Shown here piece after piece: positions 9,249-18,065 of a stretch of DNA of 46,494 nucleotides; positions within the stretch are counted from its first letter, which is position 1, and every line of letters begins with the position of its first letter. The position numbers and the translations under genes are program-made. This stretch comes from Deltaproteobacteria bacterium (GTDB lineage Bacteria; Desulfobacterota; Desulfobacteria; Desulfobacterales; G020354645), in contig CP070652.1 of NCBI GenBank assembly GCA_020354645.1, forward strand, positions 1,134,532 through 1,181,025, read 5' to 3'. Below the pieces are notes generated by a model. That model worked only from the letters and a program-made list of their open reading frames with translations, had not been told where the DNA came from and searched no databases.

Positions 9249-11279
9249 ATGGCCGAAGAACAAAAGGAAAAAGTAGCCAAGACTCAGAAAATGGCCGATC
9301 CAGTGGCGGCATCCATTGATGTCGCCACCCAACAGATGATCAAACGAGCACAGGACCTGGCTATTGATACTGTTTTTGATCGGGCCGTAACCATGAGGCC
9401 CTGTAATATAGGAATTCAAGGGACTTGCTGTAAGAACTGTGCCATGGGACCCTGCCGTCTTCCGCTTCCTAAGGCCGGGATTGAAGGTGAGGACACGCGC
9501 AAGGGATTGTGCGGTGCCACGGCCAATACCGTCGCGGCCCGCAATTTTGCCCGCATGGTAGCCGCGGGGTCTGCCGCGCATTCGGACCATGGCCGCAGCG
9601 TTGCGGAAGTGTTTATGTCAGTGGCACGCAAAGAGACTGAGGATTATAAAATCAAGGACCCCGGCAAATTACTCGCCATAGCACCCAATTTCGATGTGGC
9701 TACCACGGTTGAAGTGGATGGTGAAGTTCTGGACCGCGACCTGGATGAAATTGCTTTGGAAGTGGCTGAAAAGGCTTTAAATGAGTGGGGTAAGGCCGAG
9801 GGGGAACTTTATTATCTGAAACGTGCCCCGGAGCCTTTGTATGAACGCTGGAAGAAACTGGGCGTGCTGCCGCGCAACATCGACCGGGAGGTGGTCGATA
9901 TTATGCACCGAACCCATATGGGGGTCGATCAGGATTATAAAAATATCGTCAAACAATGCACGCGGGCGGCGTTGGCCGATGGTTGGGGGGGCTCGATGCT
10001 GGCCACCGATCTTCAGGACGCCATGTTCGGTGCACCGTCACCGCTGCAATCCGAAGCCAATCTGGGAATCATGAAAGAAGACCACGTCAACATCATCATT
10101 CACGGTCATGAGCCTATCCTTTCCGAGATGATTGTAGCGGCAGCCCAGTCTCAGGAAATGATCGATTACGCTAAATCAAAAGGTGCTAGGGGGATCCAGC
10201 TGGGTGGCATCTGCTGCACCGGCAATGAGATTTTACAACGCCACGGTGTGCCACCGGCAGGAACTTTTCTGCAACAGGAACTGGCTATCATTACCGGCGC
10301 CTGTGATGCTATGGTGGTGGATGTCCAATGTGTATTCCAGAATCTGGCCAATGTCGCCAAGTGTTTTCATACCAAACTCGTTACGACGCATCCGATGGCC
10401 AAAATGGAGCAAGACAACGTAGTGCACATTGAGTTTGACGAGCATCATGCCATGGAAGATGCCAGGCGCATCGTCAAAATGGCCATTGACAATTTTGAAA
10501 ACCGGGAACAGGAATTGATGATACCCAAGCAAAAAGCTGTTCAGATTGCCGGCTTCGGCGTCGAGTCGATCGAATACCATTTGGGCGGCACTTTTCGAGG
10601 GTCCTACTACACTTTAAATGATAACATTATCAACGGCCGTGTCCGGGGTGTGGCCGGAGTGGTGGGTTGCAACAACGCCCGTACGCGACACAATGAGGCT
10701 CACATTACCATTATCAAAGAGCTGATCAAAAACGATGTGCTGGTGCTTAGCACCGGTTGCAACGGCATTGCCTGCGCCATGCACGGCTTGCTGACACCTG
10801 AGACCGCTGCGGTCTACTGCGGGCCGGGCCTGGCCGAAGTGTGTGAGACGGTCGGTATTCCGCCGGTCTTACATCTCGGCTCCTGTGTGGACAACAGCCG
10901 TATCCTGCTGGCGGCCACCGAAGTGGTCAAAGCCGGCGGTCTCGGCAGGGATTTGCGCGATCTGCCGGCAGCCGGAAGCGCACCCGAGTGGATGAGTGAG
11001 AAGGCGATCAGTATCGGACAATATTTTGTAGCCTCCGGTGTATATACCATTTTCGGCCATCATCTGCCGGTCGAGGGTGCTCCTGTTTTCAGGGATTACC
11101 TGTTCGATGGGCTGGAAAAAATATACGGCGGTATGTGGGATTTGGAGCCGGATCCTATCAAGCATGCCCAAAAGATGATTGCCCACATCGACAAAAAACG
11201 CAGGGAACTCGGCATCGACAAGGCCCGCGAAAGGGTTTTGATGGATATGGCCGATCGCCAGAGATTGGAATCTGTTTAA
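9249..11279 (+). CDS. cooS: Anaerobic CO dehydrogenase catalytic subunit
   Basis: Ni-Fe carbon monoxide dehydrogenase (CooS/AcsA, 676 residues), interconverting CO2 and CO at the C-cluster and passing CO to acetyl-CoA synthase. The N-terminal cysteines Cys52, 60, 61, 64 and 69 supply clusters D and B. C-cluster ligands lie in IIIHGHEP (His), GGICCTGNE, VDVQCVFQN, VVGCNNAR, STGCNGIACA and LGSCVDNSR, all present, so the enzyme should be active. AAGGAGG at 9236-9242 serves ATG 9249. It lies between acsD and acsB on the same strand, so it is the ACS-associated CODH (AcsA) and not a stand-alone CooS. No cooC or acsF nickel-insertion ATPase gene is in the window. Confidence 0.96.
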   Translation: MAEEQKEKVAKTQKMADPVAASIDVATQQMIKRAQDLAIDTVFDRAVTMRPCNIGIQGTCCKNCAMGPCRLPLPKAGIEGEDTRKGLCGATANTVAARNFARMVAAGSAAHSDHGRSVAEVFMSVARKETEDYKIKDPGKLLAIAPNFDVATTVEVDGEVLDRDLDEIALEVAEKALNEWGKAEGELYYLKRAPEPLYERWKKLGVLPRNIDREVVDIMHRTHMGVDQDYKNIVKQCTRAALADGWGGSMLATDLQDAMFGAPSPLQSEANLGIMKEDHVNIIIHGHEPILSEMIVAAAQSQEMIDYAKSKGARGIQLGGICCTGNEILQRHGVPPAGTFLQQELAIITGACDAMVVDVQCVFQNLANVAKCFHTKLVTTHPMAKMEQDNVVHIEFDEHHAMEDARRIVKMAIDNFENREQELMIPKQKAVQIAGFGVESIEYHLGGTFRGSYYTLNDNIINGRVRGVAGVVGCNNARTRHNEAHITIIKELIKNDVLVLSTGCNGIACAMHGLLTPETAAVYCGPGLAEVCETVGIPPVLHLGSCVDNSRILLAATEVVKAGGLGRDLRDLPAAGSAPEWMSEKAISIGQYFVASGVYTIFGHHLPVEGAPVFRDYLFDGLEKIYGGMWDLEPDPIKHAQKMIAHIDKKRRELGIDKARERVLMDMADRQRLESV

Positions 11280-11372
11280 ACCATAAATTGAAAATTTGAG
11301 AAGATTTGGACATTTATATCTCTTCTTGCTAAATTGTTAAAAGAAGAAAAATCCTCAAAGAAGGAGGAAAGT

Positions 11373-13586
11373 ATGTCAAGACTAGTTGCATTTGCTGCCA
11401 TACAAGGTGGTTACAATATTGTTTCCAAGGTGGAGGGGAAGTACAAAAAGGCATTGCAGACGTATGATGCCGATACGAAAGTTGGTTTTCCAAACACCGC
11501 TTATTATTTGCCGGTTATTTATTCCCTGCTGGGCATGAAAGTCGAAACGCTCGAAGACATTCAAAAACCGCTGGAATTTGCACGCGGCCTGCTGCCGCCG
11601 CACATCAAGGGGCAAAACCATCTGCCATATTTGGGACCGCTGCTGGATGCCGGGATGGCAGCCCTATTGGCCTTTGAGATCGAGGAAGCGCTTCGCTATC
11701 TTGAAGAGCCGGATTTTTATTTACACTCAGAGGAACCGGACATAGAGGCCGGCAGGATTTGGCTGGGTGCGGCGGACGATACGGTTTTTCGAAAACGAGG
11801 GGTTGAGTTCGTGGACGGCACCGCTCCGGGATTTGCAGCCGTTGTGGGTTCAGCCCCTGATCCCGAGACGGCTAAAATGATCGTTGAAGAATATCAGAAG
11901 CGCAGTCTGTATATTTTTTGTGCGGCCAACCAGAACGGCACGACCGTCATCGAGCAGTTGATCGAGGCCGGCGTGCAAGTCGGCTGGAATACCCGGATCG
12001 TACCGTATGGTCCTGAAATTTCTGCGGCCATATTTGCCCTGGGGTTTGCCAACCGGGCGGCCATGGCATTTGGCGGCGTTCAACCCGGTGATTACAAGCG
12101 GATTCTGCTTTACAACAAGGACCGGATCTTTGCTTTTGTCAACGCCTTAGGGGATGTCAACGCCGAATGGGCCGCAGCTGCGGCCGGTGCCGTAAACTGG
12201 GGCTTCCCGACCCTGGCTGATACGGACATCCCCGAAATTCTGCCCACCGGGATTTGTACCTATGAGCATGTCGTGGCAAACGTTTCCCATGAGGATATGG
12301 TGAATAAATCGGTTGAGGTCAGGGGACTGAAGGTCCACATTTCCGAGATCGACATTCCGTGTTCTTTCGGACCGGCTTATGAAGGCGAGCGCGTCAGGGG
12401 AGCCGACCTCTATTGCCAGATGGGCGGCGGCAAGACGCAGGCCACCGAATTGGTTAAACTGGCCGAGATGAATGAAATTGAAGATGGTGAGATAAAAATC
12501 GATGGTCCCGACATCACAGATATAAAAGAAGGCGACAGCCTGCCATTGGGTATTTACGTTCAAGTTGCCGGCCGTGAATTCCAGACCGATTTCGAACCGA
12601 TCATCGAACGCCAGATTCATCATCTGATCAACTACATCCAGGGAGTGATGCATATCGGCCAGCGGGATATTGCCTGGATCCGTGTCAGCAAGGCCGCCAT
12701 GGACAAGGGATTCACTCTCAAAGATATCGGTACCGTCCTGCACGCCAAGTTCCATCAGGATTTTGAGAAGATCGTGGACAAGGTACGGGTGACCCTGATC
12801 ACCGACAAAAAGAAAGTGGAAGAATTAACCAAACGGGCACGAGCGGACTATAAGACGCGGGATGAACGGGTTGAAAAGATGACCGACGAGGGTGAAGAAA
12901 TCTATTACTCTTGCACCCTTTGCCAGTCTTTCGCACCTTCCCACGTGTGTACGGTCAGTCCCGAGAGAACGGGGCTTTGCGGTGCTTACAACTGGATGGA
13001 CTGCAAGGCATCCTATGAAATTAATCCCACGGGTCCCAACCAGCCCATTGAAAAGGGCGAATGTCTGGATCCGGTCCTGGGCCAGTGGAAAGGCGTCAAT
13101 GAGTTTGTTCATAAGGCTTCCCGCGGGGCTATTGATCATTATAATTTTTACTCCATGGTTCGTGATCCCATGACTACCTGCGGGTGTTGCGAGTGTATCG
13201 CTGCCATGCTGCCTTCCTGCAACGGGGTGATGACCGTTCACCGGGAGTACACCGGCGATACTCCCTGCGGGATGAAGTTCACCACTCTGGCCGGTGTGAT
13301 GGGTGGCGGACAATCATCGCCCGGTTTTGTGGGGCATTCAAAATTCAATATCACCCAGCGCAAATTCATCACCGGCGACGGCGGTTTGCTGCGGATGGTG
13401 TGGATGCCCAAAAGCCTCAAAGAAGAAATCAAAGAACGGCTCCTGAAGCGGGGAGAGGAGCTAGGGGTTCCTGACCTGTATGACAAGATTGCCGATGAGA
13501 CTGTCGGAACCACCGAGGAGGAAATTCTTCCCTTTCTCCAGGAAAAAGGACATCCGGCACTTTCAATGGATCCCTTGATTGGATAA
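11373..13586 (+). CDS. acsB: Acetyl-CoA synthase (CO dehydrogenase/acetyl-CoA synthase subunit beta)
   Basis: Joins CO, the methyl group from the corrinoid protein and CoA into acetyl-CoA at the Ni-Ni-[4Fe-4S] A-cluster. The product is 737 residues and bacterial type, keeping the N-terminal domain (about 1-310) that docks on CODH and forms the CO tunnel. A-cluster cysteines are in YSCTLCQSF (Cys514, Cys517), the HVC and GLCGAYNW segments, and TTCGCCECIA (Cys603, Cys605). The ORF is open from 11334, but AAGGAGG at 11361-11367 directs the ATG at 11373. It follows cooS by 93 bases and is followed by a 102-base gap with a potential hairpin before acsC. Confidence 0.96.
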   Translation: MSRLVAFAAIQGGYNIVSKVEGKYKKALQTYDADTKVGFPNTAYYLPVIYSLLGMKVETLEDIQKPLEFARGLLPPHIKGQNHLPYLGPLLDAGMAALLAFEIEEALRYLEEPDFYLHSEEPDIEAGRIWLGAADDTVFRKRGVEFVDGTAPGFAAVVGSAPDPETAKMIVEEYQKRSLYIFCAANQNGTTVIEQLIEAGVQVGWNTRIVPYGPEISAAIFALGFANRAAMAFGGVQPGDYKRILLYNKDRIFAFVNALGDVNAEWAAAAAGAVNWGFPTLADTDIPEILPTGICTYEHVVANVSHEDMVNKSVEVRGLKVHISEIDIPCSFGPAYEGERVRGADLYCQMGGGKTQATELVKLAEMNEIEDGEIKIDGPDITDIKEGDSLPLGIYVQVAGREFQTDFEPIIERQIHHLINYIQGVMHIGQRDIAWIRVSKAAMDKGFTLKDIGTVLHAKFHQDFEKIVDKVRVTLITDKKKVEELTKRARADYKTRDERVEKMTDEGEEIYYSCTLCQSFAPSHVCTVSPERTGLCGAYNWMDCKASYEINPTGPNQPIEKGECLDPVLGQWKGVNEFVHKASRGAIDHYNFYSMVRDPMTTCGCCECIAAMLPSCNGVMTVHREYTGDTPCGMKFTTLAGVMGGGQSSPGFVGHSKFNITQRKFITGDGGLLRMVWMPKSLKEEIKERLLKRGEELGVPDLYDKIADETVGTTEEEILPFLQEKGHPALSMDPLIG

Positions 13587-13591
13587 AAAAA

Positions 13592-13655
13592 GTTACGGCT
13601 TGCGGGGAAACGCTTTGAATCCGTGATCGGCAGTTCATACCGCCTGCACCGTAAC
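13592..13655 (+). other. Potential hairpin between acsB and acsC
   Basis: GTTACGG at 13592-13598 is complementary to CCGTAAC at 13649-13655, and the stem can extend inward through TGCGG/CCGC with bulges. It could stabilise or process the polycistronic mRNA. Bases 13597-13609 also match the GGCTTGCGGGGAA end of the repeat relics at 24947 and (inverted) 42278, so a decayed repeat is an alternative. Confidence 0.3.
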
Positions 13656-13688
13656 CTGTAACGTGCAATACGAAATAAGGAGAAAAAA

Positions 13689-15029
13689 ATGGCATTAACG
13701 GGTATTCAGATTTTCAAACTTCTGCCGAAAACAAACTGCAAGGAATGCGGTGTTCCCACTTGCCTGGCGTTTGCGATGAACCTGGCATCCGGCAAGGCGG
13801 AACTTGACAGCTGCCCCTATGTATACGATGAGGCCAGAGAACAACTTGCCGAGGCTTCCGCACCGCCGATTCGCCCTGTCGTTATCGGTAAGGGTGTACG
13901 CAAGCTTACCGTCGGTGGCGAAACCGTGCAGTATCGGCATGAAAAGACTTTTTACAATCCCACCGGTTTGGCTGCGCTAGTGGGTTCAGATCTGCCGGTG
14001 TCTGAGGTTGAGACCAGGTTAAAAATCTGGAACGCTTTTCAGTTTGAACGGGTCGGCCTTAATCTCAGACCGGAACTGGTGGCCTTGAAAGATACCAACG
14101 GGGATAAGGAAGCCTTTGCTGAAAGGGCCAAGCTGATTGCCGATGCGACCGAGTTCAATTTGATTTTGATGACACAAGATGCCGAGGCTATGAAAGCCGG
14201 CGTCGCGGCTGCTAAATTCAAAAAACCGCTGTTATACGCTGCTACAAACGACACGGTGGATGCATATGGCGCCCTTGCAAAAGAAAACGATCTGCCGCTG
14301 GCCGTTAAGGCGGATACAGTGGAAGGGCTGGTTGCCTTAACCCAAAAACTCACCGAGATGGGTCTGAAGGATTTGGTGATAGATCCGGGATCCCGGGAGA
14401 TCAAACAGTCATTTGAGGACCAGGTGGCCATCAGACGTGCTGCACTGAAAGACGGCAACCGGGCCCTTGGTTTTCCGACCATCACCTTTCCGTGTGAAAT
14501 GACTACCAACCTGGACATGGAAACCCTTATCGCCGGAATGTATATTGCCAAATATGGCGGGATCTGTGTTCTCTCTGATTTTTCCGGCGAAAGTCTTTTC
14601 CCGCTGCTTCTTGAACGTTTGAATATTTTCACCGATCCGCAGCGCCCCATGACCGTTACAGAAGGTATCTATGAGATCGGCAATCCGGACGAGAATTCGC
14701 CGGTGATGGTTACCACCAATTTTGCCTTGACCTATTTTATTGTTTCGGGTGAAATAGAAGGCAGCAGGGTTCCGTCCTGGCTGCTTATCAAAGATGCTGA
14801 AGGCCTTTCCGTTATGACCGCCTGGGCGGCCGGTAAATTTTCAGGCGATGATGTCGGTATATTTGTTAAAAAATCCGGTATCATGGATAAGGTCAAGCAT
14901 ACGGAACTTATCATCCCCGGATACGCTGCCGCCATCGCCGGCGATGTTGAAGAGGAATTGCCCGGCTGGAAAATTACGGTAGGGCCTCGGGAAGCGGCTC
15001 ACATACCGGGTTTCCTGAAGGCGAGGTAA
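13689..15029 (+). CDS. acsC: Corrinoid iron-sulfur protein large subunit (gamma)
   Basis: Large subunit of the corrinoid iron-sulfur protein (446 residues), which binds the cobamide that shuttles the methyl group. The N-terminal [4Fe-4S] domain has Cys17, Cys20, Cys25 and Cys42. A TIM barrel that pairs with AcsD follows (about 95-315), then the C-terminal B12-binding domain (about 320-446), with MTAWAAGKFSGD and IPGYAAAIAGDVEEELPGW. Family length is normal. The Shine-Dalgarno sequence AAGGAGA lies just upstream of ATG 13689. The protein would be reactivated by the ASKHA ferredoxin encoded at 5197-7149. Confidence 0.95.
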   Translation: MALTGIQIFKLLPKTNCKECGVPTCLAFAMNLASGKAELDSCPYVYDEAREQLAEASAPPIRPVVIGKGVRKLTVGGETVQYRHEKTFYNPTGLAALVGSDLPVSEVETRLKIWNAFQFERVGLNLRPELVALKDTNGDKEAFAERAKLIADATEFNLILMTQDAEAMKAGVAAAKFKKPLLYAATNDTVDAYGALAKENDLPLAVKADTVEGLVALTQKLTEMGLKDLVIDPGSREIKQSFEDQVAIRRAALKDGNRALGFPTITFPCEMTTNLDMETLIAGMYIAKYGGICVLSDFSGESLFPLLLERLNIFTDPQRPMTVTEGIYEIGNPDENSPVMVTTNFALTYFIVSGEIEGSRVPSWLLIKDAEGLSVMTAWAAGKFSGDDVGIFVKKSGIMDKVKHTELIIPGYAAAIAGDVEEELPGWKITVGPREAAHIPGFLKAR

Positions 15030-15134
15030 ACAAGCTGGTGACGGTTGGTTCCATGAGATAAAATTAGTAATCGTCAACAAGCTATAATTCATAGGCCAGG
15101 ATCTAATCGTCAATTAATATCACAGGGAGGGCGT

Positions 15135-16031
15135 ATGTTACTCATTGGAGAAAGTTTAAACGTTATTTCTAAAGTAATCGGTAAGGCTTTCAAGGAGCGT
15201 GATCCCAAGCCTCTCCAGGAGGAGGCCCGGTTTCAGCGAGAAAAAGAGATGGATTATATCGACATCAACCTGGGTCCGGCCAAAAAGGATGGGCCCGAGC
15301 TAATGCCCTGGGTAGTGCAGACCATTCAGGAGGTTGTCGATGATCTGCCGCTGGCTTTGGACACCTCAAACATTGATGCCATTGAAGCAGCCCTTAAGGT
15401 CATAAAGCCCTCGACCAACGGCGTCCCTCATATGATCAATTCCATCATGGTTCGACCCGAACGCTATGAACGCATGGTGCCGATAGCCGCTGAACATGGC
15501 GCTGATTTCATCGCCTTGATGTGGGGTCCTGAGGGTCTGCCGCGGGACGAAAACGAACGGGCTGCTTTATGCGTTGAACTGCTTTATTTTGCCAACGAGG
15601 CCGGTATCCCCAACGAAAAGATCTGGGTTGACGGTATCGTAACTCCAGTCAATATTCAACAGCCGCAGGCCATAAGCCTGATGGAATTTCAAAAAATGAT
15701 GCCGGATATCGCACCCGGAGCAAAAAGCACCTGCGGCCTGTCCAACATCTCCAACGGACCGCCGGACCATCTGAGACCCATTCTCAACCAGACCTATATG
15801 GTCATGCTCCAGAAGTGCGGCATGGAATCCGTGATCGCAGATCCAAAAGACGACCAGCTGATTGATATTGCCAAGGGCAAACGGCAGGATATTGTAGACT
15901 TGATTTACAAAGTTATGGATGGAGAAGAACCGGATATGGCCAGCCTATCCAAGGAGCATCAGGGTTACGTTAAAACCGTCAATGTTATTCTGGGTAAAAA
16001 TTTATATTCGGATTCATGGCTTGAGATCTGA
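15135..16031 (+). CDS. acsE: Methyltetrahydrofolate:corrinoid/iron-sulfur protein methyltransferase
   Basis: Pterin-binding TIM-barrel methyltransferase (298 residues) that moves the methyl group of 5-methyl-THF to Co(I) of AcsCD. It links the folate (methyl) branch to the carbonyl branch, or works in reverse during acetate oxidation. Recognisable family segments are LLIGESLNVISK at the start, YIDINLGPAKKDG, LALDTSN, ALMWGPEGLP and STCGLSNISNG. GGGAGGG lies just before ATG 15135. It is slightly longer than the Moorella enzyme because of a short C-terminal extension. It is the last acs gene before the intrinsic terminator at 16053. Confidence 0.94.
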   Translation: MLLIGESLNVISKVIGKAFKERDPKPLQEEARFQREKEMDYIDINLGPAKKDGPELMPWVVQTIQEVVDDLPLALDTSNIDAIEAALKVIKPSTNGVPHMINSIMVRPERYERMVPIAAEHGADFIALMWGPEGLPRDENERAALCVELLYFANEAGIPNEKIWVDGIVTPVNIQQPQAISLMEFQKMMPDIAPGAKSTCGLSNISNGPPDHLRPILNQTYMVMLQKCGMESVIADPKDDQLIDIAKGKRQDIVDLIYKVMDGEEPDMASLSKEHQGYVKTVNVILGKNLYSDSWLEI

Positions 16032-16052
16032 TTCGGTCAAATAAATTAAACA

Positions 16053-16079
16053 AGCCCCTATTTGATGAGGGGCTTTTTT
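16053..16079 (+). terminator. Rho-independent terminator after acsE
   Basis: Stem AGCCCCT (16053-16059) and AGGGGCT (16068-16074), an 8-base loop, then a run of T residues. It lies 21 bases after the acsE stop and probably ends or attenuates the acs transcript. Confidence 0.85.
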
Positions 16080-16133
16080 ATTTATTTGTACGTCAAATGA
16101 TATTAGAGTTTTTATGAAGAGGACACCGGGCAG

Positions 16134-16766
16134 ATGCCCCGCATTGATGATTATTTAGCTGCAAGAAACCTTGCGGTTGAGAAGCTGATGCGATTGCCGT
16201 TGGACAGAATCATTCAGAGATCGGGATTGGAGAAATCTGAGAATGATGCCATCAGCGTCTCTTTTTTGAACAGAATCTATCAAATTACCTACCCGGGATT
16301 TGAGTTTGTCGATGCATCTCAAGCAAACAAAGAGGTGCCTGTTCAGGAACAGGTTCTGATTCTGCATTACCTGATGGCGGATAACACTCGAAAACCGACC
16401 GGCAAATGGATTGCATACCGGGAAATTTCCGGTGCTTCGTTTTATTTCAGTGCCTTTGTAAAAAGAGCAATTGATCCTCTTAAAAAAACTTTCGGCCAGA
16501 ATATATTCGGCCTGGCGCAGGCGGCGCGGCAGTTAAATGGTGAAGCAATTAAATCAGGGGATGGCGGATTTGAATTTCATGTATTCCCAAAAGTTGCGCT
16601 GCAGTTGATTCTGTGGGCAGGGGATGATGAGTTCCCGCCAGAGGCCAACATTCTGTTTGATGAAACCATCGGTGACTTTCTGTCTCCCGAAGATGTGGCC
16701 TGGTTAGCAGGAATGGTCGTGTACCGTTTGATTGCTCTATCTGCGAGGCCTGCTTTAGACCGTTAA
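16134..16766 (+). CDS. DUF3786 domain-containing protein
   Basis: A 210-residue soluble protein matching my memory of the DUF3786 family, which is found in acetogens, methanogens and sulfate reducers, often near acs/cdh genes. Recognisable pieces are LNRIYQITYPG, QEQVLILHYLMA, GKWIAYREISG and the region AWAGDDEFPPEANILFD (here LILWAGDDEFPPEA). No function is established. Proximity to the acs cluster suggests a corrinoid- or C1-related role. It starts 60 bases after the acsE terminator, so it may be expressed by read-through or from its own promoter. It converges on the rhodanese gene, with 12 bases between the stop codons. Confidence 0.75.
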   Translation: MPRIDDYLAARNLAVEKLMRLPLDRIIQRSGLEKSENDAISVSFLNRIYQITYPGFEFVDASQANKEVPVQEQVLILHYLMADNTRKPTGKWIAYREISGASFYFSAFVKRAIDPLKKTFGQNIFGLAQAARQLNGEAIKSGDGGFEFHVFPKVALQLILWAGDDEFPPEANILFDETIGDFLSPEDVAWLAGMVVYRLIALSARPALDR

Positions 16767-16778
16767 TCGGTGGATCTA

Positions 16779-17270
16779 CTATTCGGTTTCAACAGGCATT
16801 CGGTTTTTATTCCAATTTCCCCATCCGTCCGGCAGGTAATAAACATTTTCAAAACCAGCCATAATGAGCTTTTGGGCGAGTTCTTTTGCCAGCGTGCAAT
16901 AGTAGCCTTCACAATAAGTAATGATATTGGCTTCAGGATCAGTTGTTTCCAGGAACGAGCCGACCCAATCGTCAAATTCTCCTGCCGGAAGGTTCAACGC
17001 TCCTTTAATATGTCCGCTTTTGTATTCTTTTTCAGATCTGGCATCAGCAAACAAAAACTTGCCCTTTGTGAAACCATCGATGGCCTCTTCGATAGAAATT
17101 TCTTTTATCATAACCGAGTCAGCGGTACTATGATCGTTTGTTTGCGCAAGCGGCCGGGGTGCGGATTCGAAGAGAGGCAAACCCTGGGTCCTCAGGCTAT
17201 TTACGATAAAGGCCAGGATAACTGAAATAATTGAAATAATGAGTATTTCTTTGATGAAGGCTTTAACCAT
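16779..17270 (-). CDS. Membrane-anchored rhodanese-domain protein
   Basis: A 163-residue protein with an N-terminal hydrophobic segment (about 8-27, membrane anchor or uncleaved signal) and one rhodanese domain (about 60-160). The active-site loop contains Cys in ITYCEGYYC, and the entry motif is FADARSEKEYKSGHIKGALN. It could be a periplasmic sulfurtransferase or sulfide/persulfide carrier; the substrate is unknown. A TTG at 17297 would add nine residues; the ATG at 17270 is preferred, though neither has a clear Shine-Dalgarno sequence. It converges with the DUF3786 gene, and its upstream side borders the repeat element at 17415. Confidence 0.8.
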   Translation of the reverse strand: MVKAFIKEILIISIISVILAFIVNSLRTQGLPLFESAPRPLAQTNDHSTADSVMIKEISIEEAIDGFTKGKFLFADARSEKEYKSGHIKGALNLPAGEFDDWVGSFLETTDPEANIITYCEGYYCTLAKELAQKLIMAGFENVYYLPDGWGNWNKNRMPVETE

Positions 17271-17414
17271 GTTTTGCCGCAAGAATTGAAAAATCAAATC
17301 AAAATACGGATCAACAAAAATGATGATGAACCAGCTCGCATAAGGTTATAATAGCCTCTTCTGGCAAGGAGTACAAGCGCTTTAACTTTTATTTTTTCTA
17401 CCTGACATTGAAGG

Positions 17415-17823
17415 ATCGGGGCAATTTTTGCGACGACAAGATGCCGGGTGATCGCCTGCTCGATCCAGCGGCGGCAACTGCCTTGCCATTTGCCGCTTGG
17501 TGTTACCGGTTTCATAACTTTATCGCTCGCCGTGCTTGCGGTCCCGCTCTGCGGGGCTTGATCCTTTCGTAAAGTACTAAGCTTGCTGCGCTAAATTTGT
17601 GCAACTCGTCTCGCTGCGCGAGACTCAGACAAGCCCCAAATTTTACGCTTCGCTTTGCTAAGTACTTTTTCACGAAAGTATCAAAATGGCTCGCACGAAA
17701 GCCATGAAACCTCCCGCGGTCAAAACGGCAACCATCAGAAAAAATCATCTCCCAGGCGGCAGTGACCTTATGCCATTTAAACGTAACGGGGTGATAATCT
17801 TGTCGTGCAAAAAATGCCCCGAT
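17415..17823. mobile_element. Palindromic MITE-like element, complete copy
   Basis: The ends are terminal inverted repeats of 27-28 bases: 17415-17442 and 17797-17823 pair with one indel and one mismatch. Inside, 17568-17690 forms a second long imperfect palindrome from CTTTCGT to ACGAAAG, centred on GTCTCG/CGAGAC. A diverged copy lies at 43385-43726 with an identical left end. No transposase is encoded. The short reverse-strand ORFs seen here are conserved between copies only because the DNA is. It fills most of the 17271-18065 gap. Confidence 0.75.
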
Positions 17824-17876
17824 TTCTGATTAATCTTAATTAGATCGTTTCCTTTCCGGAAAACCTCGCTCTTCGC

Positions 17877-17889
17877 GGGGGGGGGGGGG
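17877..17889. repeat. 13-base G homopolymer tract
   Basis: Thirteen consecutive G residues about 175 bases upstream of the dikinase-like gene. Such a tract can slip during replication; its length may also be an assembly uncertainty. Confidence 0.8.
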
Positions 17890-18065
17890 CTTCACAATTA
17901 AAGGACAGGTGTCGATCTGGTTGAATTAACTTGAAAATGGCTGAAGTGTCTGATACCCTTGACAAAAAGGGATCGGCGCATGACTATTTAGTTAAAGCCA
18001 TAACATAAATGGCCCGCCGATTTGTCAGATAAAGCCCATGTGATTGGTGCACAGGAGACAGGTTA

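Noticed and set aside
12147..13313. Long antisense reading frames opposite acsB (and similar ones opposite acsC at 14039-14650)
   Set aside because: They mirror high-GC, codon-biased acs genes with complete, motif-rich products on the plus strand; the antisense products show no family features or ribosome binding sites.
17294..17748. Reverse-strand ORFs in the repeat element that look conserved with 43354-43659
   Set aside because: The similarity follows the DNA repeat itself, frames break differently in the two copies, and no start signals are present.
17908..17920. 13-base match GTGTCGATCTGGT also near 43169, close to both palindromic element copies
   Set aside because: It lies on opposite sides of the two copies and outside their ends, so it cannot be a shared target site; chance or another minor repeat is more likely.
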